Made by a program: the position numbers and the translations under genes. A DNA stretch of 33,317 nucleotides from Mycobacterium sp. D16Q14 (GTDB lineage Bacteria > Actinomycetota > Actinomycetes > Mycobacteriales > Mycobacteriaceae): positions 1-33,317 of the forward strand of contig MAEX01000032.1 in the NCBI GenBank assembly GCA_002013415.1, in the 5' to 3' direction. Shown here piece by piece: positions 16,597 through 24,718 of this stretch. Position 1 is the stretch's first letter, and each line of letters opens with the position of its first letter. Below the pieces are notes generated by a model. It was not told the DNA's origin. It ran no database searches and saw only the letters and a list, made by a program, of their open reading frames with translations.

Positions 16597-18869
16597 CCGT
16601 CCACTTCATCGGGGTTCGCCACCACAGCCCGGCATGTGCCCGGCTGGTACGCGACGTGATCCACAACGTCTCTCCGGCTTACGTTCTCGTCGAAGGCAGC
16701 GCCGACTTCAACGATCGAATCGACGAGTTGCTGCTGGGACACCGATTGCCGATCGCCCTGTTCAGCTTCCTTACCGGCCCCGACGTCCACCGGATGATCT
16801 GGGCACCGTTTTGCGACTACTCCCCGGAATGGGTGGCGCTGACCACGGCCAAGGCCGTCGGCGCCGAGTTCCGGTTCATCGACCTTCCGGCCTGGCATCA
16901 CGCCTTCGAGGAAAGAACCAACCGCTACTCCGATGCCGATGCCCGGCATATTGCCGTCACCTCCCGGCTGTGTGCGGAGTTCGGGATGGACAACAACGAC
17001 GTGCTGTGGGATCACCTCGTCGAGGTGCCCGGAGCCGAGTACCACACCCTGGCCCAGTACTTCGACACCCTGCGTGGGGATGCGCGAGGTGGGGACTCAG
17101 ATGCGGCCCGCGAGGAGTACATGGCCCAGTGGATTTGCGCCGCAAAACACTTCGCTCGTGGACGCCCCATCGTGGTGGTGACCGGAGGGTTTCACCGACC
17201 GGCGCTCGTCTCACTCACCGCCGAACTCGATGACCTGACGCAATGGCCCGCGGTACCTGCGCCCCCGGACGGCCACCGCGTCGGCAACTACCTCATCCCC
17301 TACTCCTACCGGCGCCTCGACGCGTTCTCTGGCTATCAGTCGGGTATGCCCTCGCCGGGCTACTACCACCAGGTATGGCACAACGGTGCAGAAGCGGCCG
17401 GCCAGCGGCTCATCGCGGATGTCGCCGGCCGGCTGCGCGAACGTTATGTCCCTGTCTCCACCGCGGATCTGATTGCGGCCCAATCCCTCTCCGAGGGTCT
17501 GGCCCGGCTGCGCGGACATCCCGTGCGCGCCCGCGCCGATATTCTCGACGGGTTGGCGGCCGCCCTGATCACCGAAGACTTACCGGCTCCGCTGCCGTGG
17601 GCTGCCCGCGGTGTGCTGCAGACCGGAACCCATCCCGCCGTCCTGGAAATGCTCGCGGCCCTCACCGGCACCGCCCACGGCGAGCTTCATCCCGACACCC
17701 CGCTGCCGCCACTGGTACCCGATGTCGAGCGACTGCTCGCCGAACACGATCTGACGCCGCCTCGTGAAGTCCGGCTGAGCCTGACCGTCGGGGCCGACCT
17801 TGACCGCAGCCGCATTCTGAATCGTCTTCGGGTGCTGAGCATCCCGGGGTTTGAGCGCATCTCGGGGCCCACCGCCGGCACGGACCCGGCGACCACGGAA
17901 CGCTGGGAATTGCAGGTGCGGGATACCCAACTTCCCAAACTTCTGGAGGCCAGTGCCCACGGCGCTACCCTCGGCGCTGCCGTGGCACATGTGTTGCGTG
18001 AATCGGTGGCCGATGGCGGCAGGACACCGGCCACGCTCGGCCCGGCACTGTTCGACGCCGTGCTCTGCGGCAGCGACGAGGTGCTCGGCGAGCTCGTGCC
18101 CCCCGCTGCCCAGGCCATCGCCGACAGCTACGACCTGGGTGGGCTCGGTACCTTCCTGTCCGCGCTGCTGGCCTTGTGGCGCCACGACTGGATCTACCAG
18201 GTCCGCCACCACGACCGGTTTCCGCCGCTGATCGCGGCCGCGGTACGCAGGATCGAATGGCTGGCCGAGTCGGCCCGCGCACGCACACGCAACGCCGATC
18301 GCAGCGAAGTCGCAGCCCTCGCGGCCGTCTGCGATGCACTGACGCACGTCGGTGAGGCGGCTGCCCTCGACAGACCCGCCTTCCAGGGCACCATGGAACG
18401 CATCAGCCGAGACCCACAGGCCCCACCCGATCTGCGCGGTGCGGCCCTGGGTGCCCGCTGGCGGCTGGACGACGAGGCTGCCGTCGATCCGGTGGGCATG
18501 GTGCGGGCCATGAGCATGCCCGAGACCCTCGGGGACTTTCTCGTCGGCGTGTTCGGTCTTGCGCGAGAACAGGTTCTGCACACTCAGGACGGCTCGGGAT
18601 TCGACGTGATCACCGCCCTCGACCACATCGTCGAGGATATGACCGAACGCGATTTCCTGGCGGCTCTGCCCGCCGTGCGCCAGGCCTTCGAGTACTTTCC
18701 GCCGCGCGAGCGCACCCGCATCGCCGACCGGATACTGGTGGAGCGTGGCCGGGCCGCCGCAGGACGGGCATTCGTACGCACCGAGTCCGATCCCGCGCTG
18801 CTGGCCTATGCCGCGAGGATCGAGGAGCGCGTCGACAGTCTGCTGTCGGAAGCGGGGCTGAACCCGTGA
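16593..18869 (+). CDS. DUF5682 (YehM-like) protein
   Basis: This encodes 758 residues from the TTG at 16593, which overlaps the MoxR stop. TTG is rare, but it is the only start that keeps the conserved N-terminal motif GVRHHSPACA (7-16), and coupling to MoxR explains the weak ribosome site. Next come PAYVLVEGSADFNDRIDELL, a region rich in His and aromatics (FIDLPAWHHAFEERTNRYSD) and PIVVVTGGFHRPAL; these conserved Arg/His/Glu clusters suggest an enzyme-like N-terminal domain of about 290 residues. The rest is helical (many Ala/Leu/Arg), ending RIEERVDSLLSEAGLNP. No membrane span. DUF5682 is found almost always beside MoxR and vWA genes (established gene context). The reaction, if any, is unknown. 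Confidence 0.82.
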   Translation: MTVHFIGVRHHSPACARLVRDVIHNVSPAYVLVEGSADFNDRIDELLLGHRLPIALFSFLTGPDVHRMIWAPFCDYSPEWVALTTAKAVGAEFRFIDLPAWHHAFEERTNRYSDADARHIAVTSRLCAEFGMDNNDVLWDHLVEVPGAEYHTLAQYFDTLRGDARGGDSDAAREEYMAQWICAAKHFARGRPIVVVTGGFHRPALVSLTAELDDLTQWPAVPAPPDGHRVGNYLIPYSYRRLDAFSGYQSGMPSPGYYHQVWHNGAEAAGQRLIADVAGRLRERYVPVSTADLIAAQSLSEGLARLRGHPVRARADILDGLAAALITEDLPAPLPWAARGVLQTGTHPAVLEMLAALTGTAHGELHPDTPLPPLVPDVERLLAEHDLTPPREVRLSLTVGADLDRSRILNRLRVLSIPGFERISGPTAGTDPATTERWELQVRDTQLPKLLEASAHGATLGAAVAHVLRESVADGGRTPATLGPALFDAVLCGSDEVLGELVPPAAQAIADSYDLGGLGTFLSALLALWRHDWIYQVRHHDRFPPLIAAAVRRIEWLAESARARTRNADRSEVAALAAVCDALTHVGEAAALDRPAFQGTMERISRDPQAPPDLRGAALGARWRLDDEAAVDPVGMVRAMSMPETLGDFLVGVFGLAREQVLHTQDGSGFDVITALDHIVEDMTERDFLAALPAVRQAFEYFPPRERTRIADRILVERGRAAAGRAFVRTESDPALLAYAARIEERVDSLLSEAGLNP

Positions 18870-20014
18870 ACCAGCAGGAAGACCCGAACGAGCTTATGCT
18901 GCAACGCTGGCGCCTAATCCTGGGTGAGCCAGGCGGCAACTGCGCCCGGCTCACCGGCGACATGGCCGGCCGCGATGCCGCGCTGTCGTGGCTGTACGGA
19001 CGCGACGACGAGCTGGCGGCCCGCGGCACTCGGCCGTCAGGTGAACGCGCCGGAGGCGACGGTGAGTCGCTCGTTGGCACCGTCGAGTGGATCAACGAGG
19101 TGCACCGGCTCTTTCCCCGCGACACGGTCGAACGTCTGGAACGAGACGCCTTGGAGCGCTATCAGATCCAAGAGATCGTGACCAATCCCGACGTGCTTGC
19201 CCGCGCCCGCCCCAACCAGACCCTGCTGCGCGCCGTGCTGCGGACCAAACATCTGATGAACCAGGACGTGCTCGATATGGCCCGCAAGCTCGTAGCGGCC
19301 GTCGTGCAGGATCTCGTCGACAAGCTGTCCGTCGAAGTGCGGGAAGCATTTTCGGGTCCGCGACTACGCCGGCGTAGCATCCGCGGCAGCTCACGGGATC
19401 TGGATGTGCGTGCCACCATCCGGCGCAACCTGCGTCACTACGACACCAAGCACCGGCGCATCGTGATCGAACGGCCGCTGTTCACCTCTCGCAGTCGGCG
19501 CCATCTCGAGAAGTGGCAGATCATTATGCTGGTCGATCAGTCCGGTTCGATGCTCGGATCTGTCATCCACTCCGCGGTCACCGCGAGCTGCCTGTGGAAC
19601 CTGCCTGGGGTCAAGACTCATCTCGTCGCCTTCGACACCTCGATCGTCGACCTCACCAGGGATCTCGCCGACCCGGTGGAGCTGCTGATGAAGGTGCAGC
19701 TGGGCGGCGGCACCGATATCGCCAAGGCAGTGACCTACGGTGCGGGGCTTATCGAAAACCCGCAGCGCACCATCTTCGTGCTCATCAGCGACCTGTTCGA
19801 GGGCGGGGACCCGCGAAACTTCACCGGACAACTCCGTGCCCTGGTCGAGCAGGGCAGCAAGGTGTTCGCGCTGGCCGCGCTCGATGAGAACGCCGAGCCG
19901 TCCTATGACCGCGCGGTCGGCCAGCTGCTGGCCTCCTTCGGCGTCGAGGTTGGCGCCCTCACGCCCGGGCATCTGGTCAATTTCCTCGCCGAATGCCTGG
20001 CCGCGCATGGCTGA
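18866..20014 (+). CDS. vWA-domain (MIDAS) protein, YehP-like
   Basis: This encodes 382 residues from the GTG at 18866 (overlap GTGA with the DUF5682 stop). The N-terminal 210 residues are helical and basic. The von Willebrand factor A domain begins at WQIIMLVDQSGSM with the MIDAS triad Asp224-x-Ser226-x-Ser228, then Thr283 in LGGGTDIAKA and Asp309 in VLISDLFEGG, so the metal site is complete and should bind Mg2+ or Mn2+. There is no signal peptide or membrane span, so it acts in the cytosol. MoxR ATPases and vWA proteins are known partners in several systems (for example CbbQ/CbbO and RavA/ViaA), so I infer that it links the MoxR motor to its target. Confidence 0.88.
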   Translation: MNQQEDPNELMLQRWRLILGEPGGNCARLTGDMAGRDAALSWLYGRDDELAARGTRPSGERAGGDGESLVGTVEWINEVHRLFPRDTVERLERDALERYQIQEIVTNPDVLARARPNQTLLRAVLRTKHLMNQDVLDMARKLVAAVVQDLVDKLSVEVREAFSGPRLRRRSIRGSSRDLDVRATIRRNLRHYDTKHRRIVIERPLFTSRSRRHLEKWQIIMLVDQSGSMLGSVIHSAVTASCLWNLPGVKTHLVAFDTSIVDLTRDLADPVELLMKVQLGGGTDIAKAVTYGAGLIENPQRTIFVLISDLFEGGDPRNFTGQLRALVEQGSKVFALAALDENAEPSYDRAVGQLLASFGVEVGALTPGHLVNFLAECLAAHG

Positions 20015-21956
20015 AAAACCGTGCCGTCCGGACCTGGACATCATCACCGAGGCGGCGCTCATCGGGCTGACGAATAAGGGCCTGGTGAAACGTGCTCAGC
20101 GCGAACTGGATTCAGAGACACCACCGGAAATATCACAGGCACCTGACGGCACCGTCACCGCCCGCTGGCACGACGGAAACGTCTCGACGCTGGCGGTGGA
20201 CCGAGCCCTCACGCAGGCCGACTGCACCTGCGGGGCAACCACACTGTGCCGGCACCGCATCGGCCTGGTGCTCGGATACCAGCGGGCCGCTCAGGACACA
20301 GAAGATGCCACGGCGGGTTCCGACTGGTCACCCGCGATGTTCACCGACACCGAACTGGCCGCGGCGTTCGGCGCGGCCACCATGAAGGCCGCCGAGCGCC
20401 GCCGCGCCTCCGGCTATCCGGCGACGGTTCGGCGCGGCCAACCACCCACGGTGGAATTACCCTCCAGCACAGTTCGTTTCATGATTCCCGAACATCTCGA
20501 CTTCGCCCTAACGGATGCAGACAAGCAGGCGTCCGCGGTGACCGTTGTGCTGGCGGTATGGGCGTTCCGCCTCGCGGACGCGATCGACCCCGGCACAACG
20601 CGCGTAGAGATCGAGGTCACATCGACCGCCGAGCGGGACGAAAAGCCCACCGAGGAAGCCCGCGATCTCGCCATGGAGCTGTTGTGCTCCGGAACCGTCA
20701 ACGTCACCGACGTGCTGTCGGGGAAGCTCGATCGAGCCGCAGCGGACCTCGACCGCGACAACATCCGATGGCTTGCCGACACATTGCAGGACCTGCATAC
20801 TCAATTGAGCGCGTATCGCACCCGCCACGCCGCATTCTCTGACCTGCGGGTGGCCGAGCTGTTGGCCGAGGTGCATGCTCGCAGTCTGGCATCCAGCAGC
20901 CCACGCCTGACCCGGGCACAGATCCTGGGCACCGGTGAAAAGGCGTCCACTCGAATCCAGTTGACCCGTCTCACCGCGCTCGGCGCGCGTCTCACCCGAA
21001 TGGACGACGCGGTATCGGCGACGATCTATCTAGTGGGCGACTCGATCCCGATGGTCATCCACCGCAGCTGGCCCGTCGACGAGGATCCGGGTTTCGCCGG
21101 CGAGGTGGTGGGACGGAGGCGCATCGCGGGCACCACCCTGGAACGGCTCGCCAGTTCTTCGGTGGTGACCGAGTCCGCGGTGCGGCACGCCAATCGCGGA
21201 CTGGAACTCACCCGCTCGGCTGTGGCCAAGACATCCGTGCTCCCGCTGGGCCGGGCCTGGGAATCGCTGCCCAATCATCTGGCCCACCACGACTTTTCCC
21301 TCGTAGAACGCGAAATCACCTCACAACCACCTCGATTCGTCAGGCCGCGGATCGAGGCCGAGTTCGTCAGGGTGTTCGCGGTACACCGGGTGGTGTCCAT
21401 GTCCTACTCCCCCGGCGATCAGCGCTTGGTGGCCGAGGTTGCCGACGCTCACGACGGCCAGGCGCTCATCGCCGACGAATACCGCTCAGTGGCACCGGGA
21501 GCGCTCGATGCCCTGCACCGCGCCTTGAGCATGATCAGAGAGCAAGCCCAACCGGTACTTCTCAGCGGGATCGCGCGACGCTCACACGGGCGCCTGATCG
21601 TGGAACCACTGGCCGCCCTGTTGGGCACCGAGGTGTCCGTGTTCGATTTCGCGCCGGTCATAACCCGTGCACTGCCGGAGGATCACGATGTTCCCCCTGA
21701 TCCGCTGCACCGCTCGGTGCTGGCAGCACAGTCGCTGTTGTCCCAGATCGCGCACACCGGTCTGGACCACTGCCGTGCCGGTATACAGCAGCAAGTACAT
21801 TCCTGTGCAGATGAACTCACAAATACGGGATTCCATCAAACAGCCTCTACACTGCGCCAATTCGGCAATGCCCTGAGCTCCGCAGACAGCATCGAAGCAT
21901 CAAATCACTGGTTCGCCGCGACAGTCCGGGTGCTGGGGATACTGGAACAGCTCTGA
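20007..21956 (+). CDS. SWIM zinc-finger protein, YehQ-like
   Basis: This encodes about 649 residues from the ATG at 20007, which overlaps the vWA gene by 8 nt; the frame is open further back inside the vWA gene but no start there is needed. The SWIM finger is complete: Cys73-x-Cys75-x5-Cys81-x-His83 (CTCGATTLCRH), a Zn2+ fold used for binding DNA or proteins. After it comes a long domain with WSPAMFTDTELAAAFGAATMKAAE, a central part with ELLCSGTVNVTDVLSGKL, and a helical C-terminus with ELTNTGFHQTASTL. This matches the last gene (yehQ) of the E. coli locus. It is the last gene of the operon; the right flanking repeat follows 41 bp later. Ligand unknown. Confidence 0.82.
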   Translation: MAEKPCRPDLDIITEAALIGLTNKGLVKRAQRELDSETPPEISQAPDGTVTARWHDGNVSTLAVDRALTQADCTCGATTLCRHRIGLVLGYQRAAQDTEDATAGSDWSPAMFTDTELAAAFGAATMKAAERRRASGYPATVRRGQPPTVELPSSTVRFMIPEHLDFALTDADKQASAVTVVLAVWAFRLADAIDPGTTRVEIEVTSTAERDEKPTEEARDLAMELLCSGTVNVTDVLSGKLDRAAADLDRDNIRWLADTLQDLHTQLSAYRTRHAAFSDLRVAELLAEVHARSLASSSPRLTRAQILGTGEKASTRIQLTRLTALGARLTRMDDAVSATIYLVGDSIPMVIHRSWPVDEDPGFAGEVVGRRRIAGTTLERLASSSVVTESAVRHANRGLELTRSAVAKTSVLPLGRAWESLPNHLAHHDFSLVEREITSQPPRFVRPRIEAEFVRVFAVHRVVSMSYSPGDQRLVAEVADAHDGQALIADEYRSVAPGALDALHRALSMIREQAQPVLLSGIARRSHGRLIVEPLAALLGTEVSVFDFAPVITRALPEDHDVPPDPLHRSVLAAQSLLSQIAHTGLDHCRAGIQQQVHSCADELTNTGFHQTASTLRQFGNALSSADSIEASNHWFAATVRVLGILEQL

Positions 21957-21997
21957 CCAAACAGCCCGACACGCGGGTAACGACGGCTCGCGTACCG

Positions 21998-22096
21998 CCT
22001 CAACGTCAGCACGGCGCCGACCGTCGCTACCAAGCCAACCTAGCGGCTGCGCTTATTTTCTCGGTGAAAAGTCATGATCGTGATGTGAGCATCAAC
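21998..22096 (+). repeat. Right copy of the imperfect repeat flanking the operon
   Basis: This is the direct-orientation partner of 8751-8852, starting 41 bp after the SWIM gene. It keeps CTCAACGTCAGC, TCGC-ACCAA, CCAACC, GTGAAAA and the TTTT-N7-GAAAA palindrome (22056-22070). It lies between two convergent transcription units and fronts no gene, so a shared promoter is an unlikely explanation. The rest of the 21957-22190 gap holds no gene that I can see. Confidence 0.6.
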
Positions 22097-22190
22097 TAGC
22101 CCTTACTTGAGAGGTGCCGCAGCCGTGGGTCAAGGGGTCGTAGAACCATGCGAGCGATTCGCTGCCTGCAGCAGGTCGGCGTTACAGCCA

Positions 22191-22745
22191 TTATCTGATC
22201 CAGCTGGAAGCTCGTTTGGCTGATTCCAGGTAACGGTTTTCGACGGTTGGCAGCCGGGTGGCGATGGTATTCACTTCGACCAGCCGGGCGTTTAGCAGCG
22301 CCGCGACAAAGTTTTGATCCTTCTCACGGAACGCGCACAGCTTCGCCACACAGAGGTCCTCAGGTTCCAGACACCAGCCCGTGAACTGCGGATGTCCCGA
22401 CGGTGCAGCGGTGTTTGTGTTCTGAACACGCACCAACCGCTTCCGTCAGCCCTCGGGCAGCGCGCACGTGCCTAGATCGACCCCATCGATGCGGAAACCG
22501 TGCTGCTGCTCGAACAAGGAGAACTCCCCGGCCACACCCTCAATGTCGTCGGCAAGGCGCTGGATCTCCGCGGCGGTATCAGCGATCGGCAAGATATCGA
22601 CTTCCTGGGACATCGTGGCAGCAGCCGGTAACTGGTTCTCGTCGAATGTGCCAAGAACCGACTGAGATCCGACCACGATCACCTCGCCATGGTCAATGAT
22701 CTGACACGCCGCGCGGATGGCGTGCTCCCACTGATCTCGGCGCAT
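22191..22745 (-). pseudogene. DUF6036-like nucleotidyltransferase toxin split by an in-frame TGA
   Basis: One continuous frame of 185 codons from the ATG at 22743-22745 is broken by a single TGA at 22446-22448. The first 99 residues hold VIVVGSQSVLG and SQEVDILP, the Gly-Ser and acidic metal-binding parts of a nucleotidyltransferase fold, then HGFRIDGVDLGTCALPEG. Past the stop the same frame continues RKRLVRVQNTNTAAPSGHPQ and TGWCLEPEDLCVAKLCAFREKD. From memory of the DUF6036 family the stop replaces a Trp (LPxGWR), a TGG to TGA change. It is preceded, with a 1-nt overlap, by an HTH gene, which is the usual antitoxin-toxin order for such transferases. Unless read through or restarted at TTG 22436, the toxin should be inactive. 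Confidence 0.72.
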
Positions 22746-23263
22746 TACCGAATCATCGCCAATACCTGGACACGCTCGTGCTCAGGCAGCAGACCCCGCA
22801 TCGGCGATACCTCCCGCATCTCAATGCAGTCGCGGTCCAGACCGGTCAGAGCACGATGAACACCAACCACATCCAGATTTTCGATCAGGCATTCCCACCG
22901 ATCCATGTTGCGCTCATGCGGCTGACCGGTAGTGGTATCCCGGAGCTGCCGCAAATTGTGCTTCATGCGTGGCCGCCACTGTTCGAGCACGGACCGGTTC
23001 AGGTGCGTGGACAGTTTCCGGTGCAGTTGCCACGACCGCCGCTCCGAACGCGTCAACTCAGGCTCAACTGGCCGGCGAACCACTTCGAGGCGGTATCCCA
23101 TACAGGACAACAACCGGTCCAGCTGTTCATCACTCAGATTCAACTTGCCCGACAGCATCTGACTGACGCTGGGCTGACGCACCCCGCTGACCCGCGACAA
23201 CTCGGACTGCGAAGTGTTGGTGCGCACCATGACCTCGCGCAGCACTTCACGTGAGTTGTTCAT
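22745..23263 (-). CDS. XRE-family HTH antitoxin/regulator
   Basis: This encodes 172 residues from the ATG at 23261-23263. Residues about 17-55 (TSQSELSRVSGVRQPSVSQM, then LSGKLNLSDEQLDRLLSCMG) form a Cro/C1-type helix-turn-helix. The rest is helical and basic (ERRSWQLHRKLSTHLN ... RPRMKHNLRQLRD), likely the part that binds the partner transferase. It overlaps the nucleotidyltransferase frame by 1 nt, as in type II or type IV-like toxin-antitoxin pairs. An inverted repeat at 23270-23292, just upstream of its start, suggests it represses its own promoter. With the partner broken, the antitoxin may be an orphan. Confidence 0.8.
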   Translation of the reverse strand: MNNSREVLREVMVRTNTSQSELSRVSGVRQPSVSQMLSGKLNLSDEQLDRLLSCMGYRLEVVRRPVEPELTRSERRSWQLHRKLSTHLNRSVLEQWRPRMKHNLRQLRDTTTGQPHERNMDRWECLIENLDVVGVHRALTGLDRDCIEMREVSPMRGLLPEHERVQVLAMIR

Positions 23264-23269
23264 GGAACT

Positions 23270-23292
23270 AGTATAGCGTCATACACTATACT
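23270..23292 (-). promoter_or_regulatory. Operator/promoter of the antitoxin gene
   Basis: The perfect 7-bp arms AGTATAG and CTATACT are separated by 9 bp and end 6 bp before the HTH start codon. The TATA-rich arms could also serve as the -10 element, so binding by the HTH protein would block transcription. Inferred from position and symmetry. Confidence 0.55.
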
Positions 23293-23421
23293 CAGGAAGT
23301 GTCGGCGATCGACCAGTTCTGCGCGAGAGTCCCGCCGCGGGTCACCCCGGACTCACAGATGTTCTCGGTGCGGTGCGCCAACTGGCCGAAGACCAGCGAC
23401 GGCGAACCAGAAGGTCGCAGA

Positions 23422-23682
23422 TCACACAGTGCTGCGTTCCACGAACTCGCGAAGCGCGTCGGTCGAGATGAGTCGGCGACGCCCTAGCTTGACAGCGGAA
23501 ATATCCCCACTTTGGATGCGCTGGTACAGGAACGAGCGAGAGCAGCGCAACGCAGCTGCTGCTTCTGTCACTGTCAGCAGCTTCCCTGGCTCAGGGTTGG
23601 GCACCTCCTGCCCGTTCCTGATCGCGGTGATAAAGGCGGCAAGCGCGGCCGCCAAGTCAGGTACCGAGTTAGTTCCACTCAT
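23422..23682 (-). CDS. Excisionase/AlpA-like HTH_17 DNA-binding protein
   Basis: This encodes 86 residues from the ATG at 23680-23682. After a short Ala-rich N-terminus, residues about 35-83 (LLTVTEAAAALRCSRSFLYQ, then RIQSGDISAVKLGRRRLIST, then DALREFVE) form the winged-helix 'helix-turn-helix 17' domain typical of phage and plasmid excisionases and AlpA-type activators. Such proteins usually sit beside a tyrosine integrase that uses a tRNA gene as target; here no integrase is present, although a tRNA-Val gene lies 0.9 kb away. It may be the remnant of an integrated element or part of the adjacent toxin-antitoxin module. The ribosome site is weak. Confidence 0.75.
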   Translation of the reverse strand: MSGTNSVPDLAAALAAFITAIRNGQEVPNPEPGKLLTVTEAAAALRCSRSFLYQRIQSGDISAVKLGRRRLISTDALREFVERSTV

Positions 23683-24616
23683 GCATTCACCGTGTCAGCT
23701 GGCCTCCTGGAGCCAAGCCCGCTGTCACGACACGCCGAACATTCGGCACTAATCGAAGCGAGCCGCCTGTGGTGGCGAAGCATCGCGACAGCATCACCCC
23801 AGTTAAGACCGCCTTCCCAACGCGAAACCGATGGCTGCGAACCTCAGCAATGTCGACCGATCAGTAACCCAGACATCCGGCGACCACAAGAAACATCACC
23901 TCAGAGCTGCAATAGAGCGAGTATTACCAAGCAGCCAGCACGTTCACCAGCAATGACCCATAAAAACAGCTAACCCCCACCCGATCCCAGACTCCGAGGA
24001 GGTCTGCCCGGCACCGTCGCGCTACGTGGCGCGCTTCAGACCTCTGCACCCAGGAGCTTTGCCGGTGGGCAGAGATGGGCAGGCGCCTGGCCGGTCAAGC
24101 TGCGCGACCCAAGCGAGATATCGAACACCTAACCGAGGTCAAGCGGCGACGGATTCGACTCCGACGGTGACGTGCGAAACGCCGGCCACTCATGGTCCAG
24201 GCAAGGATGAAATCCCAAGTAAAGCAAGGGAGTAAGCCGAATCTAATCGGGTCACCGCCCTGGCACCAAGTCGGCCACCTGGCGCGCGCCTACTCGGAAC
24301 CGTCACATCCACGCTGATCCGCCCGAAGCGATTGGCCCACACTGTCGCAGGCAGGCAATGAACACCTACCACCAGAACCGGACAGCAGGTCAAATAGTTT
24401 GCTCCGGAAGCAAGAACAGCAAATCCAACACACAGGAAGGTCCCACTTCGGACCGTGAGGACCGAATCTCACCCTGCCCAACAGTCCCTGATACCAGAGT
24501 GACCACACGGACTCCACAGACGCCATAGAGACCATGGACGTACAAAAATTGGGTCAACGGTGAGTCAACGCAGACATCCACGAAGAGCAAAAACTCTTCT
24601 ACCTGCACCTTTCGGT
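23683..24616. other. Gene-poor stretch between the excisionase-like gene and tRNA-Val
   Basis: Over 930 bp I see no reading frame with convincing protein character. The best is a 31-codon plus-strand frame at 24075-24170 (MGRRLAGQAARPKRDIEHLT...), with a purine-rich stretch (GGGCAGAG) just upstream, which may be the remnant of a gene. Near the right end there is a repeated GTTGAC-type motif (GGGTCAACGGTGAGTCAAC, from about 24551) and a small hairpin (24582-24599). The stretch looks less GC-rich by eye than the flanking core genes. It fits decayed mobile DNA next to a tRNA integration target, but no duplicated tRNA end was found. Confidence 0.5.
24582..24599 (-). terminator. Small hairpin after tRNA-Val
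   Basis: A perfect 6-bp stem GAAGAG/CTCTTC with a 6-nt T-rich loop (minus strand) starts 18 bp beyond the 3' end of the tRNA. A weak terminator candidate. Confidence 0.3.
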
Positions 24617-24688
24617 GGGCGCGGAGGGTTTCGAACCCCCGACCGCTGGTGTGTAAAACCAGAGCTCTACCACTGAGCTACACGCCCG
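24617..24688 (-). tRNA. tRNA-Val (anticodon TAC)
   Basis: On the minus strand a full cloverleaf is readable: acceptor stem GGGCGTG/CGCGCCC (one G-T pair), D-arm GCTCAGTGGTAGAGC, anticodon stem CTGGT/ACCAG with loop TTTACAC giving anticodon TAC, and T-arm GGGGG-TTCGAAC-CCTCC, followed by discriminator A. CC follows but the final A of CCA does not, so CCA is completed by the cell. It reads GTA and GTG valine codons. It lies 30 bp after ahpE with a strong hairpin in between. Confidence 0.95.
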
Positions 24689-24691
24689 GTC

Positions 24692-24711
24692 CACGTCGTC
24701 ACCGACGTGGG
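24692..24711 (-). terminator. 8-bp hairpin between ahpE and tRNA-Val
   Basis: The perfect stem CCACGTCG/CGACGTGG with a 4-nt loop lies 7 nt past the ahpE stop and 3 nt before the tRNA. It may end the ahpE transcript or mark the processing site of a joint transcript. No T-run. Confidence 0.55.
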
Positions 24712-24718
24712 AATCAGC

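Noticed and set aside
17580..18626. 348-codon minus-strand frame inside the DUF5682 gene
   Set aside because: Shadow of the coupled plus-strand gene. No ribosome site, and composition typical of GC-driven antisense frames.
24026..24608. Several 60-80 codon frames on both strands before tRNA-Val
   Set aside because: They overlap each other on opposite strands, lack ribosome sites and show no domain pattern.
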